Below are positions 13,844 to 21,055 of a stretch of 21,125 nt of DNA, one piece after another. A program made the translations under genes and the position numbers. Under the pieces are notes generated by a model that was given only the letters and a program-made list of their open reading frames with translations, did not search any database and was not told the DNA's origin. The first letter of the stretch is position 1; every line of letters begins with the position of its first letter. The DNA lies in the IMG/VR virus record IMGVR_UViG_3300034418_012342, positions 1 through 21,125 of that record, one strand, 5' to 3'. This DNA comes from a virus.

Positions 13844-13895
13844 TCCTGGCGCCTGCTCTCTTGGAGGGCAGGCAATCCAGGAACCAATCCCTTTT
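13844..13895 (+). terminator. long structured hairpin, possible attenuator or terminator
   Basis: Three stacked stems: TCCTGG (13844-13849) / CCAGGA (13877-13882), GCCTGC (13851-13856) / GCAGGC (13868-13873), and CTC/GAG around a TTG loop. Five T follow at 13891-13895, eight bases after the stem, further than in a canonical terminator. The rest of 13769-13975 holds only the tandem repeat and no credible gene. Confidence 0.45.
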
Positions 13896-13975
13896 TACAG
13901 CTTGTCCTATTTCCCTCCTATCGGGAAAACTATGTTTGCTCTTGTCAATGTTTCACCCCTAAAAATTTCGTTGTC

Positions 13976-14230
13976 ATGAGTGAAAGAAAGTATTTTATTT
14001 GTCAGGACGTTACTGATTCCCCTCAGTTTATCTGCGTTTCTCCTAGAGAAAAATTTATCGAATTAGTTGATGAATCAAATTCTAAGGATTTAATATGTCG
14101 CATTCCTTATTGGAATCAGGCTGAAGATTCTTTGGCGCATTTATATGACGCTATCCCGCGAGAAAAATATATTGATGCCAGACTGAAGATTATCAGTCGA
14201 TTCCCCCCCAAGTCTCGTGCTGTGGCCTGA
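13976..14230 (+). CDS. small early protein, unknown
   Basis: 84 residues, acidic-basic mix, with aromatic pairs (ICRIPYWNQAEDSLAHLYDAIPREKY). No membrane segment, no recognised family. Its last 14 bases overlap the start of the next gene, so the two are co-translated. Confidence 0.55.
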   Translation: MSERKYFICQDVTDSPQFICVSPREKFIELVDESNSKDLICRIPYWNQAEDSLAHLYDAIPREKYIDARLKIISRFPPKSRAVA

Positions 14231-14480
14231 TCAAGAAGGCTACTCTAAAGTGTGTACTTACTCCAATGGCCTCCTTATACAAGGCGATCACGTCAACTTC
14301 CCAAAAGTTAAAGGAATTATTGTAGGAGGAATTGTTTTCGAAGGAAGAGACACCCACCGCCCACTATGGGACCCAGTCCGGGCAGAGCTAGAAGCCTACC
14401 AAGGAAGACCCTGGGAACAGATTCAGCATCTATATCATGGGCGCACAGTTTACGCGCTCTTGCTTATCAAAAAAGCCTAA
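14217..14480 (+). CDS. small early protein, unknown
   Basis: 87 residues (MLWPDQEGYSKVCTYSNGLLIQGDHVNFPKVKGIIVGGIVFEGRDTHRPLWDPVRAELEAYQGRPWEQIQHLYHGR...). Strand-rich first half, helical second half. Overlaps the preceding gene by 14 bases. A terminator-like hairpin follows. No family recognised. Confidence 0.5.
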   Translation: MLWPDQEGYSKVCTYSNGLLIQGDHVNFPKVKGIIVGGIVFEGRDTHRPLWDPVRAELEAYQGRPWEQIQHLYHGRTVYALLLIKKA

Positions 14481-14511
14481 CCCTTTTCGAATATTGTGAT
14501 TAATAGTGAAT

Positions 14512-14537
14512 TCCTGCCCTTAGGGGCAGGAGTTTTT
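14512..14537 (+). terminator. terminator within the early region
   Basis: TCCTGCCC (14512-14519) pairs with GGGCAGGA (14524-14531), loop TTAG, followed by GTTTTTG. Eight perfect base pairs. Transcription beyond it may need antitermination or another promoter. Confidence 0.7.
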
Positions 14538-14551
14538 GAAACCCCTACACG

Positions 14552-14908
14552 ATGAAAACTATTTCAAAACAAAGAAAAGCACCACTGCCCATCACTTATC
14601 TTCAAAAGAGAATCCTGCTGAAAGCAGGATTCTCAATTGTCATCTGCGACACCAGGTACAAATCAGTGACAATAGTCACTCCAAACGACACTGTAACCCT
14701 ACCCCAAGAAACAAAAGAGAATACCAGGCAGAGGGCCATGGTGTACACCTCTCCTAATATGGTTGTGTTTTTAGATGGGGTGATGTCAAGCCTTAGCATG
14801 GATCAGCTTAATCGCTCAGGAATAGTTGCTCGCGAGCATCCGGAGCGAAGCAGAATGATGGGAAGAAGCACATACATCATTGAGCAACAAATAACCCGTT
14901 CTTTTTAA
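14552..14908 (+). CDS. small early protein, unknown
   Basis: 118 residues, basic (MKTISKQRKAPLPITYLQKRILLKAGFSIVICDTRYKSVTIVTPND...). Begins with a basic segment then alternating strands; the end (EHPERSRMMGRSTYIIEQQITRSF) is basic. No family recognised. A second frame from 14536 (73 codons) covers part of it and is considered spurious because of its composition. It lies between two hairpins, upstream of the primase gene. Confidence 0.5.
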   Translation: MKTISKQRKAPLPITYLQKRILLKAGFSIVICDTRYKSVTIVTPNDTVTLPQETKENTRQRAMVYTSPNMVVFLDGVMSSLSMDQLNRSGIVAREHPERSRMMGRSTYIIEQQITRSF

Positions 14909-14925
14909 TTTTTCGATTTCCCCTA

Positions 14926-14949
14926 CCCCAAGGCCTGAGTGCCTTGGGG
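14926..14949 (+). terminator. perfect hairpin in front of the primase gene
   Basis: CCCCAAGGC (14926-14934) / GCCTTGGGG (14941-14949), nine perfect pairs, loop CTGAGT, then GATTTAAA. The T tract is poor. It lies 18 bases before the primase start, so it might attenuate or stabilise the primase transcript. Confidence 0.55.
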
Positions 14950-14966
14950 GATTTAAAGCAGAAGAA

Positions 14967-17900
14967 ATGCAAAAGATTCCTGAAAATATTATTGACGATT
15001 TATACAAGGTAGACTTGCTCAGTGTTGCTAAAGATATTCATCCTGGAGATTGGAACCAGAAAGGTGGTCAGTGGTGGGCCCTCTCTCCTTTTAAAACTGA
15101 AAACACTCCCTCCTTTACAGTTCATAACCGTAAGGGTTTCTATAAATGCCATGCAACCGGAAAAGGTGGTCGAGGCGCCATCAAGCTGGTACAAGATGTC
15201 AAAAAACTGAATTTTCCTGATGCTTGCAGATGGGTAGCCAAATTTGCTGGTATCACCATTCCTGCAGCTACTGAAGAGGACGCGGCAAAAGATAAAAAAA
15301 TACAAGCCGAGAAGGCAAAAGTGAAAAAGGCTGCTGCCTATTATGCCGAGTCAAAGTCAGAAAAACTCAGCGAGTTTATTGCGGAGAGAGGAATAAACGT
15401 TGAGACATCAAAGCTCTTTCAGATCGGATATGCTCCGGAGAATGACTTTTCAAAATTCAAAGGCAGAATCATCTTCCCTATCTGTGATCAGTTTGGCAAT
15501 CCCATTGCTTTTGGTGGCAGATCACTTTCAGATAATAAGGAAGAAGCAAAATACATCAACAGTACAGAGTCTGATCTGTATGACAAGTCAAAGACATTGT
15601 ATGCCTGGGATTTAGCGCGGGAATCAGCCTCAAATGCTGGCTATGCGCTATTGACTGAGGGATATATGGACACCATTATGTGTCATCAGCATGGATTCAC
15701 CATGACTGTGGCTTCATGTGGTACCGCCCTCACCCCCTACCAGGCAAAGAGTCTCGCATACGTGGTAGATGAGGTTGTAATCCTTCGTGATGGAGATCCG
15801 GCTGGCCAGCAGGCTACCTTGAGAGATATCAAGGTACTGTTGGCAGCTGGGATCCATCCGAGGGCATTTACACTCCCCAATGGCCAGGACCCTGATGACT
15901 ACCTTCAGAAGGAAGGCAAGGACGCCCTCCAAAAGCATATCAGTCATGCAAAATCATGGATTTCATTCCTGCAGGGTTACTACATAACCAATCATGGTCA
16001 GATCGATGAAGACACAGGCGAGATCATTGTTCCAATCAAGAAGCGTACTGAGCTGATGAAGATGGTCGTGGAATACATACAGACCATTCCTGATCAGATC
16101 ACACAGCAGGAGTACGCAAAGGAGGCCAGTACTATTTTGGGTATTGATATGAAGATCATGGCTAAAGAATTGGGATTCCAGTTGATTAAGGCCAATTCTG
16201 TGGCCATTGCCCGGAATGGATTCAGAAGAACATGGCAGGACTATCAAAATATTTGTGAGCTTTTTGGCTTGACTACTAATGATGATTTTTCCAAAAATGA
16301 CGCTGGTTTTATGAATATTGCTTACTATCAAATCGGTGGCAAGCCCTTTAAAATTAGAAGAAATCGTCAATCTATCGAGGCTGTCAGAAAAACCAACAGC
16401 TATGACCCTATCAATGCAGTCTACATCCATCCTTGCCTGAGACTTGAGAATACAGAAAAAGACTGGGGAAACCTGGTGCCACTGCCTATGGCAAAGGAAG
16501 AAGTCACCTATCAAAAGGATGGCTATCCCCTCCCTCTTTATCTTGTGCAGGATGAAATTACTGCCAGTATTTTAGTTGATTTTGGTATCCCTGCTATTGG
16601 CATGAATAATTTTATAGGCTTTGCTCGAAACAAAGGCCAGAAGGAACTTCATGCACAGTTAGATGCCACGGTTAAACATTACAACTTTAAGCACATTGTA
16701 TATGTGCTTCCAGGTGCAGCCTGGAGTTTGCCAGAGGCCAAAGATGCTGACTTATCCAGTGTTGGCATGAAGTTTTCAAAGGCATTGATCAGCTTTAATG
16801 TCACACTAAAAGACTTGGAGATATCTTCTTACTGTATGTCACAGAAGTTAGGGCATGGCCCGATGGATGAAGATCTGTGGATAGAGGATATTATTCAAAA
16901 AATTAGGGCAGAAGGGAAAGAGCCAAAGGATGAATTTTTGAAGCATTTTAAAGGACAAGAAAGTCCTTATGTTGATATTACCAACATTTCATACTCCAGG
17001 CCAGAAAAGTTACAGCAGTTTTTAAAGGTAGAGAACGCACAGGACTTTTTTGATTATTACGCAGATCAGCTAGGAGCTGAATTTCGATTCAATGGCAAGT
17101 TATATGAAGTAGATATCAAGTCTGGTGCTGTCAGCCTGAAGAAAGGCCAGCAAGATCCTGATGTCAAAAGTGAAAACGGTGCCTATTATTCACGTCAAAG
17201 AAATGGTGGATGGAAAGAGATATCCAATTTTACTTTGGAATGCCTCCTAGAAGTAAAGGCGCAGGAGTCTTTTAACCTATATAGGATCAAGTCCAGAGAT
17301 ACGGGAGTATCTCAGATAACGATTATTCCAGACAGAGAGTTCACCGATCGCACGAAGTTTATCAGCTGTATCAGACGGCAAAGAGGACTTAAAGCATGGT
17401 TTAAAGGAACCACCCAAGACTGTCTTGAGATTCAGGCCACCTCTATCCAGTACGCTCCGGAGGCTGAGCCTCTTGAGCATACCCTGGGATGGTATAAGCC
17501 ATACCGATACCAAGGGGCAAAACAAGGCTTTTATGTGATGGGGAATGGGCTGATAAATGAAGAAGGCAACTTTATTCCAGTAGATGAGCAAGGCCTTGTT
17601 AATTATGATGGAGAAACATACTTTCTCCCAGCCCATTCCAATATTAGGACAGCTGACAATCACAAGTCGAAGTATGAAAGGGAAATCAACTTTAGCTACT
17701 CCCCCTCTGACATCAACTTCAAAGACTGGCTGTATCATTTTCGTCTGACACACGGAGAGAATGCTGACACCGCTTTCTTCTTCTTTTTAATGGCCTTATA
17801 CAGGGACATTATCCTGGAGACTTATGATGAAAGGATCCCACACCTGTTCCTATTGGGGCCAAAAAACGCAGGAAAAGGAACCCTGCAGGAATCACTTTGC

Positions 17901-19112
17901 GCTCCATTTGGCAAGCTCAAAGTATTGGGCCTGAATGAAGGCCCCACATCCAGCTCATACAGATACCATTTTGCTCAGTACCGAAATGCTTTTGCTGTAT
18001 TCAATGAGTGCAATCCTTCATCTATTCCTGGATGGATGGTCACAGGATTTAAAGGAGCTTATGACAACCAGACAAGAGCAAGGATGAAAGGCCCAAACAC
18101 AAAGGAGATTGATTATGGTGAAGTCAACTCTGCAGTATTGATCATGGGTCAGGAGCCTACAATTTATCAGCAGGAAGCCATCTCTACTCGCTGCATTGTA
18201 TTGCACTGTAATAAGGAAAAGTACACAGCGGATGAGTCCAAAAGGTGGGATGAATTGAAGTCAAAGCATAAAGCCGGTCTTGGTCATTACTTAGGAGATT
18301 TTATGAGATTGCGTCCCATCATCAAAGAACACTTTTCCGACACCGCAACATATCTGCACAAAGCACTCAAAGAAGAGATAGATAGATTGTTTGGGACTGG
18401 AGCATCTTACTCCATTGATGGTAGATTGTTTTACAACTGGTCTGTAGCATTAAGTCCTGTATGGATATTGACCACAAAAGGGAAACTCTCCTATCCGCTG
18501 TCAAATAAAGACATATTAGAATTTGCAGCACGTCAAATAAAAAACCAGGCTGAGCAAATGATATCTAAAGGCGTACTGGAGATGTTTTGGGACTTTTTAT
18601 CTGCTTATTATTGGGATCGTAGTTATGAGATCTATGACCACCTAGTATGGCATGACAAAAAAAAGGGTCATTTAAACATAAAAATCACAGGGTTATACAT
18701 CAAATTTGAACAGTATATCAAAAAAGTGGCTCCTAATATAGAGAACGTTACACGAACAGACTTGACAAGAAGATTCAAATCCCATCCTGCATTCATAGGC
18801 TATAGGAAATCCGGTATTTGGTTTGGATACAGAAAAGATACACAAGGTAATTATGTTAGAAAGACACAAGCAGTGCTCTCCCCTAGCGGTGATAAAATTA
18901 CTGTTCCAGGTGAAGGGATCCGAAATTCGCTTACCAGTGGATATATATTCGATGCATCTAAATTGAATCTTGAACTACGTCAGCCAGTATTTCCTTGGGA
19001 TGATGTCAATGGCTTGGAGCCTGATGCTGCGATGGCACCGGCTCCATCATCCCCTACTCCTGATATAAATGGATCTATAGTATCTCATACAGAAGAAGCA
19101 GTCCCATTTTAG
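14967..19112 (+). CDS. fused DnaG-like primase and P-loop helicase
   Basis: 1381 residues. Residues 1-85 match the CHC2 zinc-binding domain, but three of four ligands are gone: 'CPFH' is S40-P-F-K43 and 'CFGC' is C61-H-A-T64. A TOPRIM catalytic domain follows: E231-G-Y-M-D235, 'SCGTALT' near 250, and R274-D-G-D277-P-A-G, then LPNGQDPDDYL, all intact. Residues about 520-620 resemble a second TOPRIM with dead motifs. The helicase part has a Walker A-like G964-P-K-N-A-G-K-G-T972 (adenylate-kinase style), a Walker B-like F1012-N-E1014 and a candidate arginine finger R1075 (ISTRC). A winged-helix-like end is likely around 1190-1290. It should prime and unwind DNA at the element's own origin. The length is unusual for a phage primase-helicase. 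Start: first ATG, weak ribosome site (GCAGAAGAA). Confidence 0.8.
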   Translation: MQKIPENIIDDLYKVDLLSVAKDIHPGDWNQKGGQWWALSPFKTENTPSFTVHNRKGFYKCHATGKGGRGAIKLVQDVKKLNFPDACRWVAKFAGITIPAATEEDAAKDKKIQAEKAKVKKAAAYYAESKSEKLSEFIAERGINVETSKLFQIGYAPENDFSKFKGRIIFPICDQFGNPIAFGGRSLSDNKEEAKYINSTESDLYDKSKTLYAWDLARESASNAGYALLTEGYMDTIMCHQHGFTMTVASCGTALTPYQAKSLAYVVDEVVILRDGDPAGQQATLRDIKVLLAAGIHPRAFTLPNGQDPDDYLQKEGKDALQKHISHAKSWISFLQGYYITNHGQIDEDTGEIIVPIKKRTELMKMVVEYIQTIPDQITQQEYAKEASTILGIDMKIMAKELGFQLIKANSVAIARNGFRRTWQDYQNICELFGLTTNDDFSKNDAGFMNIAYYQIGGKPFKIRRNRQSIEAVRKTNSYDPINAVYIHPCLRLENTEKDWGNLVPLPMAKEEVTYQKDGYPLPLYLVQDEITASILVDFGIPAIGMNNFIGFARNKGQKELHAQLDATVKHYNFKHIVYVLPGAAWSLPEAKDADLSSVGMKFSKALISFNVTLKDLEISSYCMSQKLGHGPMDEDLWIEDIIQKIRAEGKEPKDEFLKHFKGQESPYVDITNISYSRPEKLQQFLKVENAQDFFDYYADQLGAEFRFNGKLYEVDIKSGAVSLKKGQQDPDVKSENGAYYSRQRNGGWKEISNFTLECLLEVKAQESFNLYRIKSRDTGVSQITIIPDREFTDRTKFISCIRRQRGLKAWFKGTTQDCLEIQATSIQYAPEAEPLEHTLGWYKPYRYQGAKQGFYVMGNGLINEEGNFIPVDEQGLVNYDGETYFLPAHSNIRTADNHKSKYEREINFSYSPSDINFKDWLYHFRLTHGENADTAFFFFLMALYRDIILETYDERIPHLFLLGPKNAGKGTLQESLCAPFGKLKVLGLNEGPTSSSYRYHFAQYRNAFAVFNECNPSSIPGWMVTGFKGAYDNQTRARMKGPNTKEIDYGEVNSAVLIMGQEPTIYQQEAISTRCIVLHCNKEKYTADESKRWDELKSKHKAGLGHYLGDFMRLRPIIKEHFSDTATYLHKALKEEIDRLFGTGASYSIDGRLFYNWSVALSPVWILTTKGKLSYPLSNKDILEFAARQIKNQAEQMISKGVLEMFWDFLSAYYWDRSYEIYDHLVWHDKKKGHLNIKITGLYIKFEQYIKKVAPNIENVTRTDLTRRFKSHPAFIGYRKSGIWFGYRKDTQGNYVRKTQAVLSPSGDKITVPGEGIRNSLTSGYIFDASKLNLELRQPVFPWDDVNGLEPDAAMAPAPSSPTPDINGSIVSHTEEAVPF

Positions 19113-19128
19113 GGTCTTCTAATAATAC

Positions 19129-19197
19129 AAAAGGGGGACAAGTTCTTTAAATGGGTAAACATTTTTCACCGGGTTAATAATGCAGGTCCCCTTTTTT
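19129..19197 (+). terminator. long-loop terminator after the primase gene
   Basis: AAAAGGGGGAC (19129-19139) pairs with GTCCCC-TTTT (19186-19195), one G bulged, and six T run 19192-19197. The loop is about 46 bases. Ends the primase transcript. Confidence 0.6.
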
Positions 19198-19216
19198 AAC
19201 CACAACACCAAAAAAA

Positions 19217-19339
19217 ATGATAAACATCAAAAACAAGAAACTGCGGAGATTGATTGCTGTAGCACTTAGTCCTCCAGGCTTAATGAGCATAATCGTGGCG
19301 ATCGTCTCCATCATCGTGATCTGGAACTATTATAATTAA
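19217..19339 (+). CDS. 40-aa single-pass membrane peptide
   Basis: Sequence opens MINIKNKKLRRLIAVALSPP, positively charged, then a hydrophobic helix from about 22 to 36 (LMSIIVAIVSIIVIW), ending NYYN. An A-rich leader precedes the ATG. The positive N-terminus predicts it inside. Too short for family assignment; could be a holin-like or regulatory membrane peptide. Confidence 0.45.
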   Translation: MINIKNKKLRRLIAVALSPPGLMSIIVAIVSIIVIWNYYN

Positions 19340-19364
19340 TTATAACCATCTAAATCGTAAAAAA

Positions 19365-19496
19365 ATGACTAAAAGAAAACTGATTATTCTAATCACATTG
19401 CTTTTTACACTTTCAGTATCCTCATGTACAACTCCATATCCAAACACCTACGATAATGGTGTATCTGTAAAGCTTGAAAAGCAACAGCCTGAATAG
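19365..19496 (+). CDS. 43-aa putative lipoprotein
   Basis: Classical lipoprotein signal: MTKRKLIILITLLFTLSVSS followed by Cys21 (lipobox SVSSC), then a short hydrophilic tail (TTPYPNTYDNGVSVKLEKQQPE). Mature part is only 23 residues. Small lipoproteins like this occur as outer-membrane spanins in phages, but the tail is very short and nothing confirms that. Lies 26 bases after the 40-aa peptide, so they are probably one unit. Confidence 0.5.
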   Translation: MTKRKLIILITLLFTLSVSSCTTPYPNTYDNGVSVKLEKQQPE

Positions 19497-19522
19497 ACCG
19501 ATAAATCGTTCTTTTAAATCTA

Positions 19523-19588
19523 ATGTTAAACTGGGTGCAGACAGCATCTGGAATTACATGGGAAATTTGGAAAGAAGCTGGGAGGTAG
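19523..19588 (+). CDS. possible 21-aa micropeptide
   Basis: MLNWVQTASGITWEIWKEAGR. The stop codon lies in the loop of the hairpin at 19576-19602. Three Trp in 21 residues is notable. It may be chance. Confidence 0.2.
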   Translation: MLNWVQTASGITWEIWKEAGR

Positions 19589-19602
19589 TATGCCTCCCAG
19601 CT
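19576..19602 (+). terminator. perfect 10-bp hairpin
   Basis: AGCTGGGAGG (19576-19585) / CCTCCCAGCT (19593-19602), loop TAGTATG. No T tract follows (ATTAAATAAAG), so it may be a weak terminator or an RNA-stability element between the lipoprotein gene and the 50-aa frame. Confidence 0.45.
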
Positions 19603-19617
19603 ATTAAATAAAGTAAC

Positions 19618-19770
19618 ATGAAATTAATCACACCATTTTTTATACACACAATCAACAGGATTGACAAATACCTGAGACATCATACTCCCACTGGCTGGGG
19701 GTATCGGATCACCTTTTATAAACTTGACAAATCAGAAGAAATTGTCGAGAAATCTTTTAAAAAATTATAA
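19618..19770 (+). CDS. 50-aa small protein
   Basis: MKLITPFFIHTINRIDKYLRHHTPTGWGYRITFYKLDKSEEIVEKSFKKL. Basic, one mixed helix and strands; no membrane segment. Stops ten bases before the ATG of the HTH gene. A longer frame (19724-20080, TTG start) would overlap it; the layout argues for this 50-aa gene followed by the ATG start at 19781. Confidence 0.45.
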   Translation: MKLITPFFIHTINRIDKYLRHHTPTGWGYRITFYKLDKSEEIVEKSFKKL

Positions 19771-19780
19771 TGAAAAAAAT

Positions 19781-20080
19781 ATGCTGACGATTAAGAAATT
19801 TAAAATTTATCTAAATGCTGTCGGTTTAAATGAGTCAAGTCTGCAACCCAAAAAGTCAGGAAGAGGGCGTCGTGCTGGCCACTATACCGGGATGACAGCC
19901 AAACGAGATGCCCTTATTGTGTTTTTATATTTTAAATATGGGAGAAAAAAGACAGAAAGAGGAGCATTAACATATAACGACTTAGGCCAGTTATTTAATT
20001 TGTCAGAGTCAACAATTCAAGCAATAGTAAGACGCACAGAACAGGATCAAGACCTATTTAAACGGTTAATCCGCCTTTAA
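19781..20080 (+). CDS. small HTH-type DNA-binding protein
   Basis: 99 residues starting MLTIKKFKIYLNAVGLN. An earlier TTG at 19724 would extend it in frame by 19 residues, but the ATG here avoids overlapping the 50-aa gene. Basic stretch KKSGRGRRAGHYTGMTAKRDALIVFLYFKYGRKK (25-58), then 'ALTYNDLGQLFNLSESTIQAIVRRTEQDQDLFKRLIRL', the HTH with recognition helix around STIQAIVRR (75-83). It could regulate the replication genes or early functions. Not similar to the repressor at 13007. Confidence 0.6.
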   Translation: MLTIKKFKIYLNAVGLNESSLQPKKSGRGRRAGHYTGMTAKRDALIVFLYFKYGRKKTERGALTYNDLGQLFNLSESTIQAIVRRTEQDQDLFKRLIRL

Positions 20081-20144
20081 AAGATTTCAAAATAAAATAA
20101 AGCAGCAAATGCTTTTTTAACCTTTCTAAAAATAAAATACTACT

Positions 20145-20426
20145 ATGTGGCTAACTATTGAAGAATACTTAGATTGGTGGGAGACAGAGGTAAGGCGTGA
20201 CCTTCATTTTTGTTCCTTTCAGCTGAAGCCTAAAGGCAAAGTTTATGTCTTTCAGGAAATTGACAGAGAAGCGAGAGAGGCAAAGTACACCTTTGAGCCT
20301 ACTGACTGGCCGCCAAGACCTACACCTACTTACAAAGCAAGCTTGGATAAGAAAGTGATAGGACTGGTATTGCCATATCAGATAAGAAACTTTAGAAATA
20401 ATAAAAGCTCGCAAGGAGATAAGTAG
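20145..20426 (+). CDS. small protein, unknown
   Basis: 93 residues, Trp-rich start (MWLTIEEYLDWWETEVRRDLHFCSFQLKPKGKVYVFQEIDREAREAKYTFEP), then Pro-rich PPRPTPTY and a basic end. The strand-rich 'FCSFQLKPKGKVYVFQEI' is reminiscent of many small phage proteins without named function. It ends with the codons AAA AGC TCG CAA, close to the end of the next gene. Confidence 0.5.
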   Translation: MWLTIEEYLDWWETEVRRDLHFCSFQLKPKGKVYVFQEIDREAREAKYTFEPTDWPPRPTPTYKASLDKKVIGLVLPYQIRNFRNNKSSQGDK

Positions 20427-20446
20427 GGCTTCCTAAAAACAGAACA

Positions 20447-20632
20447 ATGACACTAAAAGAAATTAAAAATTTCTGTGAGCAAAATAAGGTTGAAATAGTC
20501 AGGCTGGAAGATATGCAGCTTCATTGTTTCATCAACTACAAAAAGGGTGATGGTAGCTACGCACATGGCATCAATGCTATCGCAGTTATGCAGCAAGCAA
20601 TAAAAAGATATTTAGAAACTAAAAGCTCGTAA
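20447..20632 (+). CDS. small protein, unknown
   Basis: 61 residues (MTLKEIKNFCEQNKVEIVRLEDMQLHCFINYKKGDGSYAHGINAIAVMQQAIKRYLETKSS). Alternating helix and strand, with a helical end. Twenty bases after the previous gene. It closes with KSS-stop, the same codons as KSSQ of the preceding gene apart from one C-to-T change. Confidence 0.5.
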   Translation: MTLKEIKNFCEQNKVEIVRLEDMQLHCFINYKKGDGSYAHGINAIAVMQQAIKRYLETKSS

Positions 20633-20656
20633 GGGCTTGGCTAACTGCAAAACGAT

Positions 20657-20710
20657 ATGAGATTTTACCAATTTAAAACGGAGCTTCTAAAATATTTAAT
20701 AACACTTTAA
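20657..20710 (+). CDS. possible 17-aa micropeptide
   Basis: MRFYQFKTELLKYLITL between two small genes. No supporting feature beyond an ATG and stop; listed only for completeness. Confidence 0.12.
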   Translation: MRFYQFKTELLKYLITL

Positions 20711-20720
20711 ACTAAAAATC

Positions 20721-21026
20721 ATGAAAAATTTCACCGAAACAAAAATGAAAACAAAAAACATAATCCAAATTATACCCTTTTCAGGGCATTATATGATGTA
20801 TAAAAATGACCTTGACCCTAGTGAGATACTATTTATCCCTACGTTTGCATTAATCTGCTTCTCAGATGGAGAAAATGATGAAAGTGTTGCATTTCAAGTG
20901 GTTGATGCATTCGATGTAGAACAAGAGCATTTTGTAATGCTCGATGAAGGGCAATTTGACAAACCTGGTGTCATTGGTGTTGATATGAATGGTGTTAAGT
21001 ATAAGGAATATTTTAATCAAAAATAA
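20721..21026 (+). CDS. acidic protein, unknown
   Basis: 101 residues. Met9 is an alternative start (MKTKNIIQIIPFSGHYMMYKND). The C-terminal two thirds are acidic (DGENDESVAFQVVDAFDVEQEHFVMLDEGQFDKPGV). No signal peptide or HTH. Preceded by an A-rich leader (AACTAAAAATC). Acidic small proteins are common as phage DNA mimics or as single-strand-binding-protein-like partners, but nothing here decides. Confidence 0.5.
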   Translation: MKNFTETKMKTKNIIQIIPFSGHYMMYKNDLDPSEILFIPTFALICFSDGENDESVAFQVVDAFDVEQEHFVMLDEGQFDKPGVIGVDMNGVKYKEYFNQK

Positions 21027-21055
21027 CCTTGCATTAGGAATTAAAACAAAACACT

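Noticed and set aside
13797-13979. 60-codon frame on the plus strand
   Set aside because: It begins inside the 18-bp tandem repeat and runs through the stacked hairpin; composition is Pro/Ser-rich and unlike neighbouring genes; no leader.
14536-14757. 73-codon frame overlapping the 118-aa early gene
   Set aside because: Its product is His/Arg/Ser-rich with no hydrophobic core, and the 14552 frame is longer and has a better leader.
15963-16514. 183-codon frame on the minus strand
   Set aside because: Antisense to the primase, whose motifs are convincing; no leader or family signal.
19724-19780. TTG start extending the HTH gene
   Set aside because: The extension overlaps the 50-aa gene almost entirely out of frame; ATG at 19781 is more economical.
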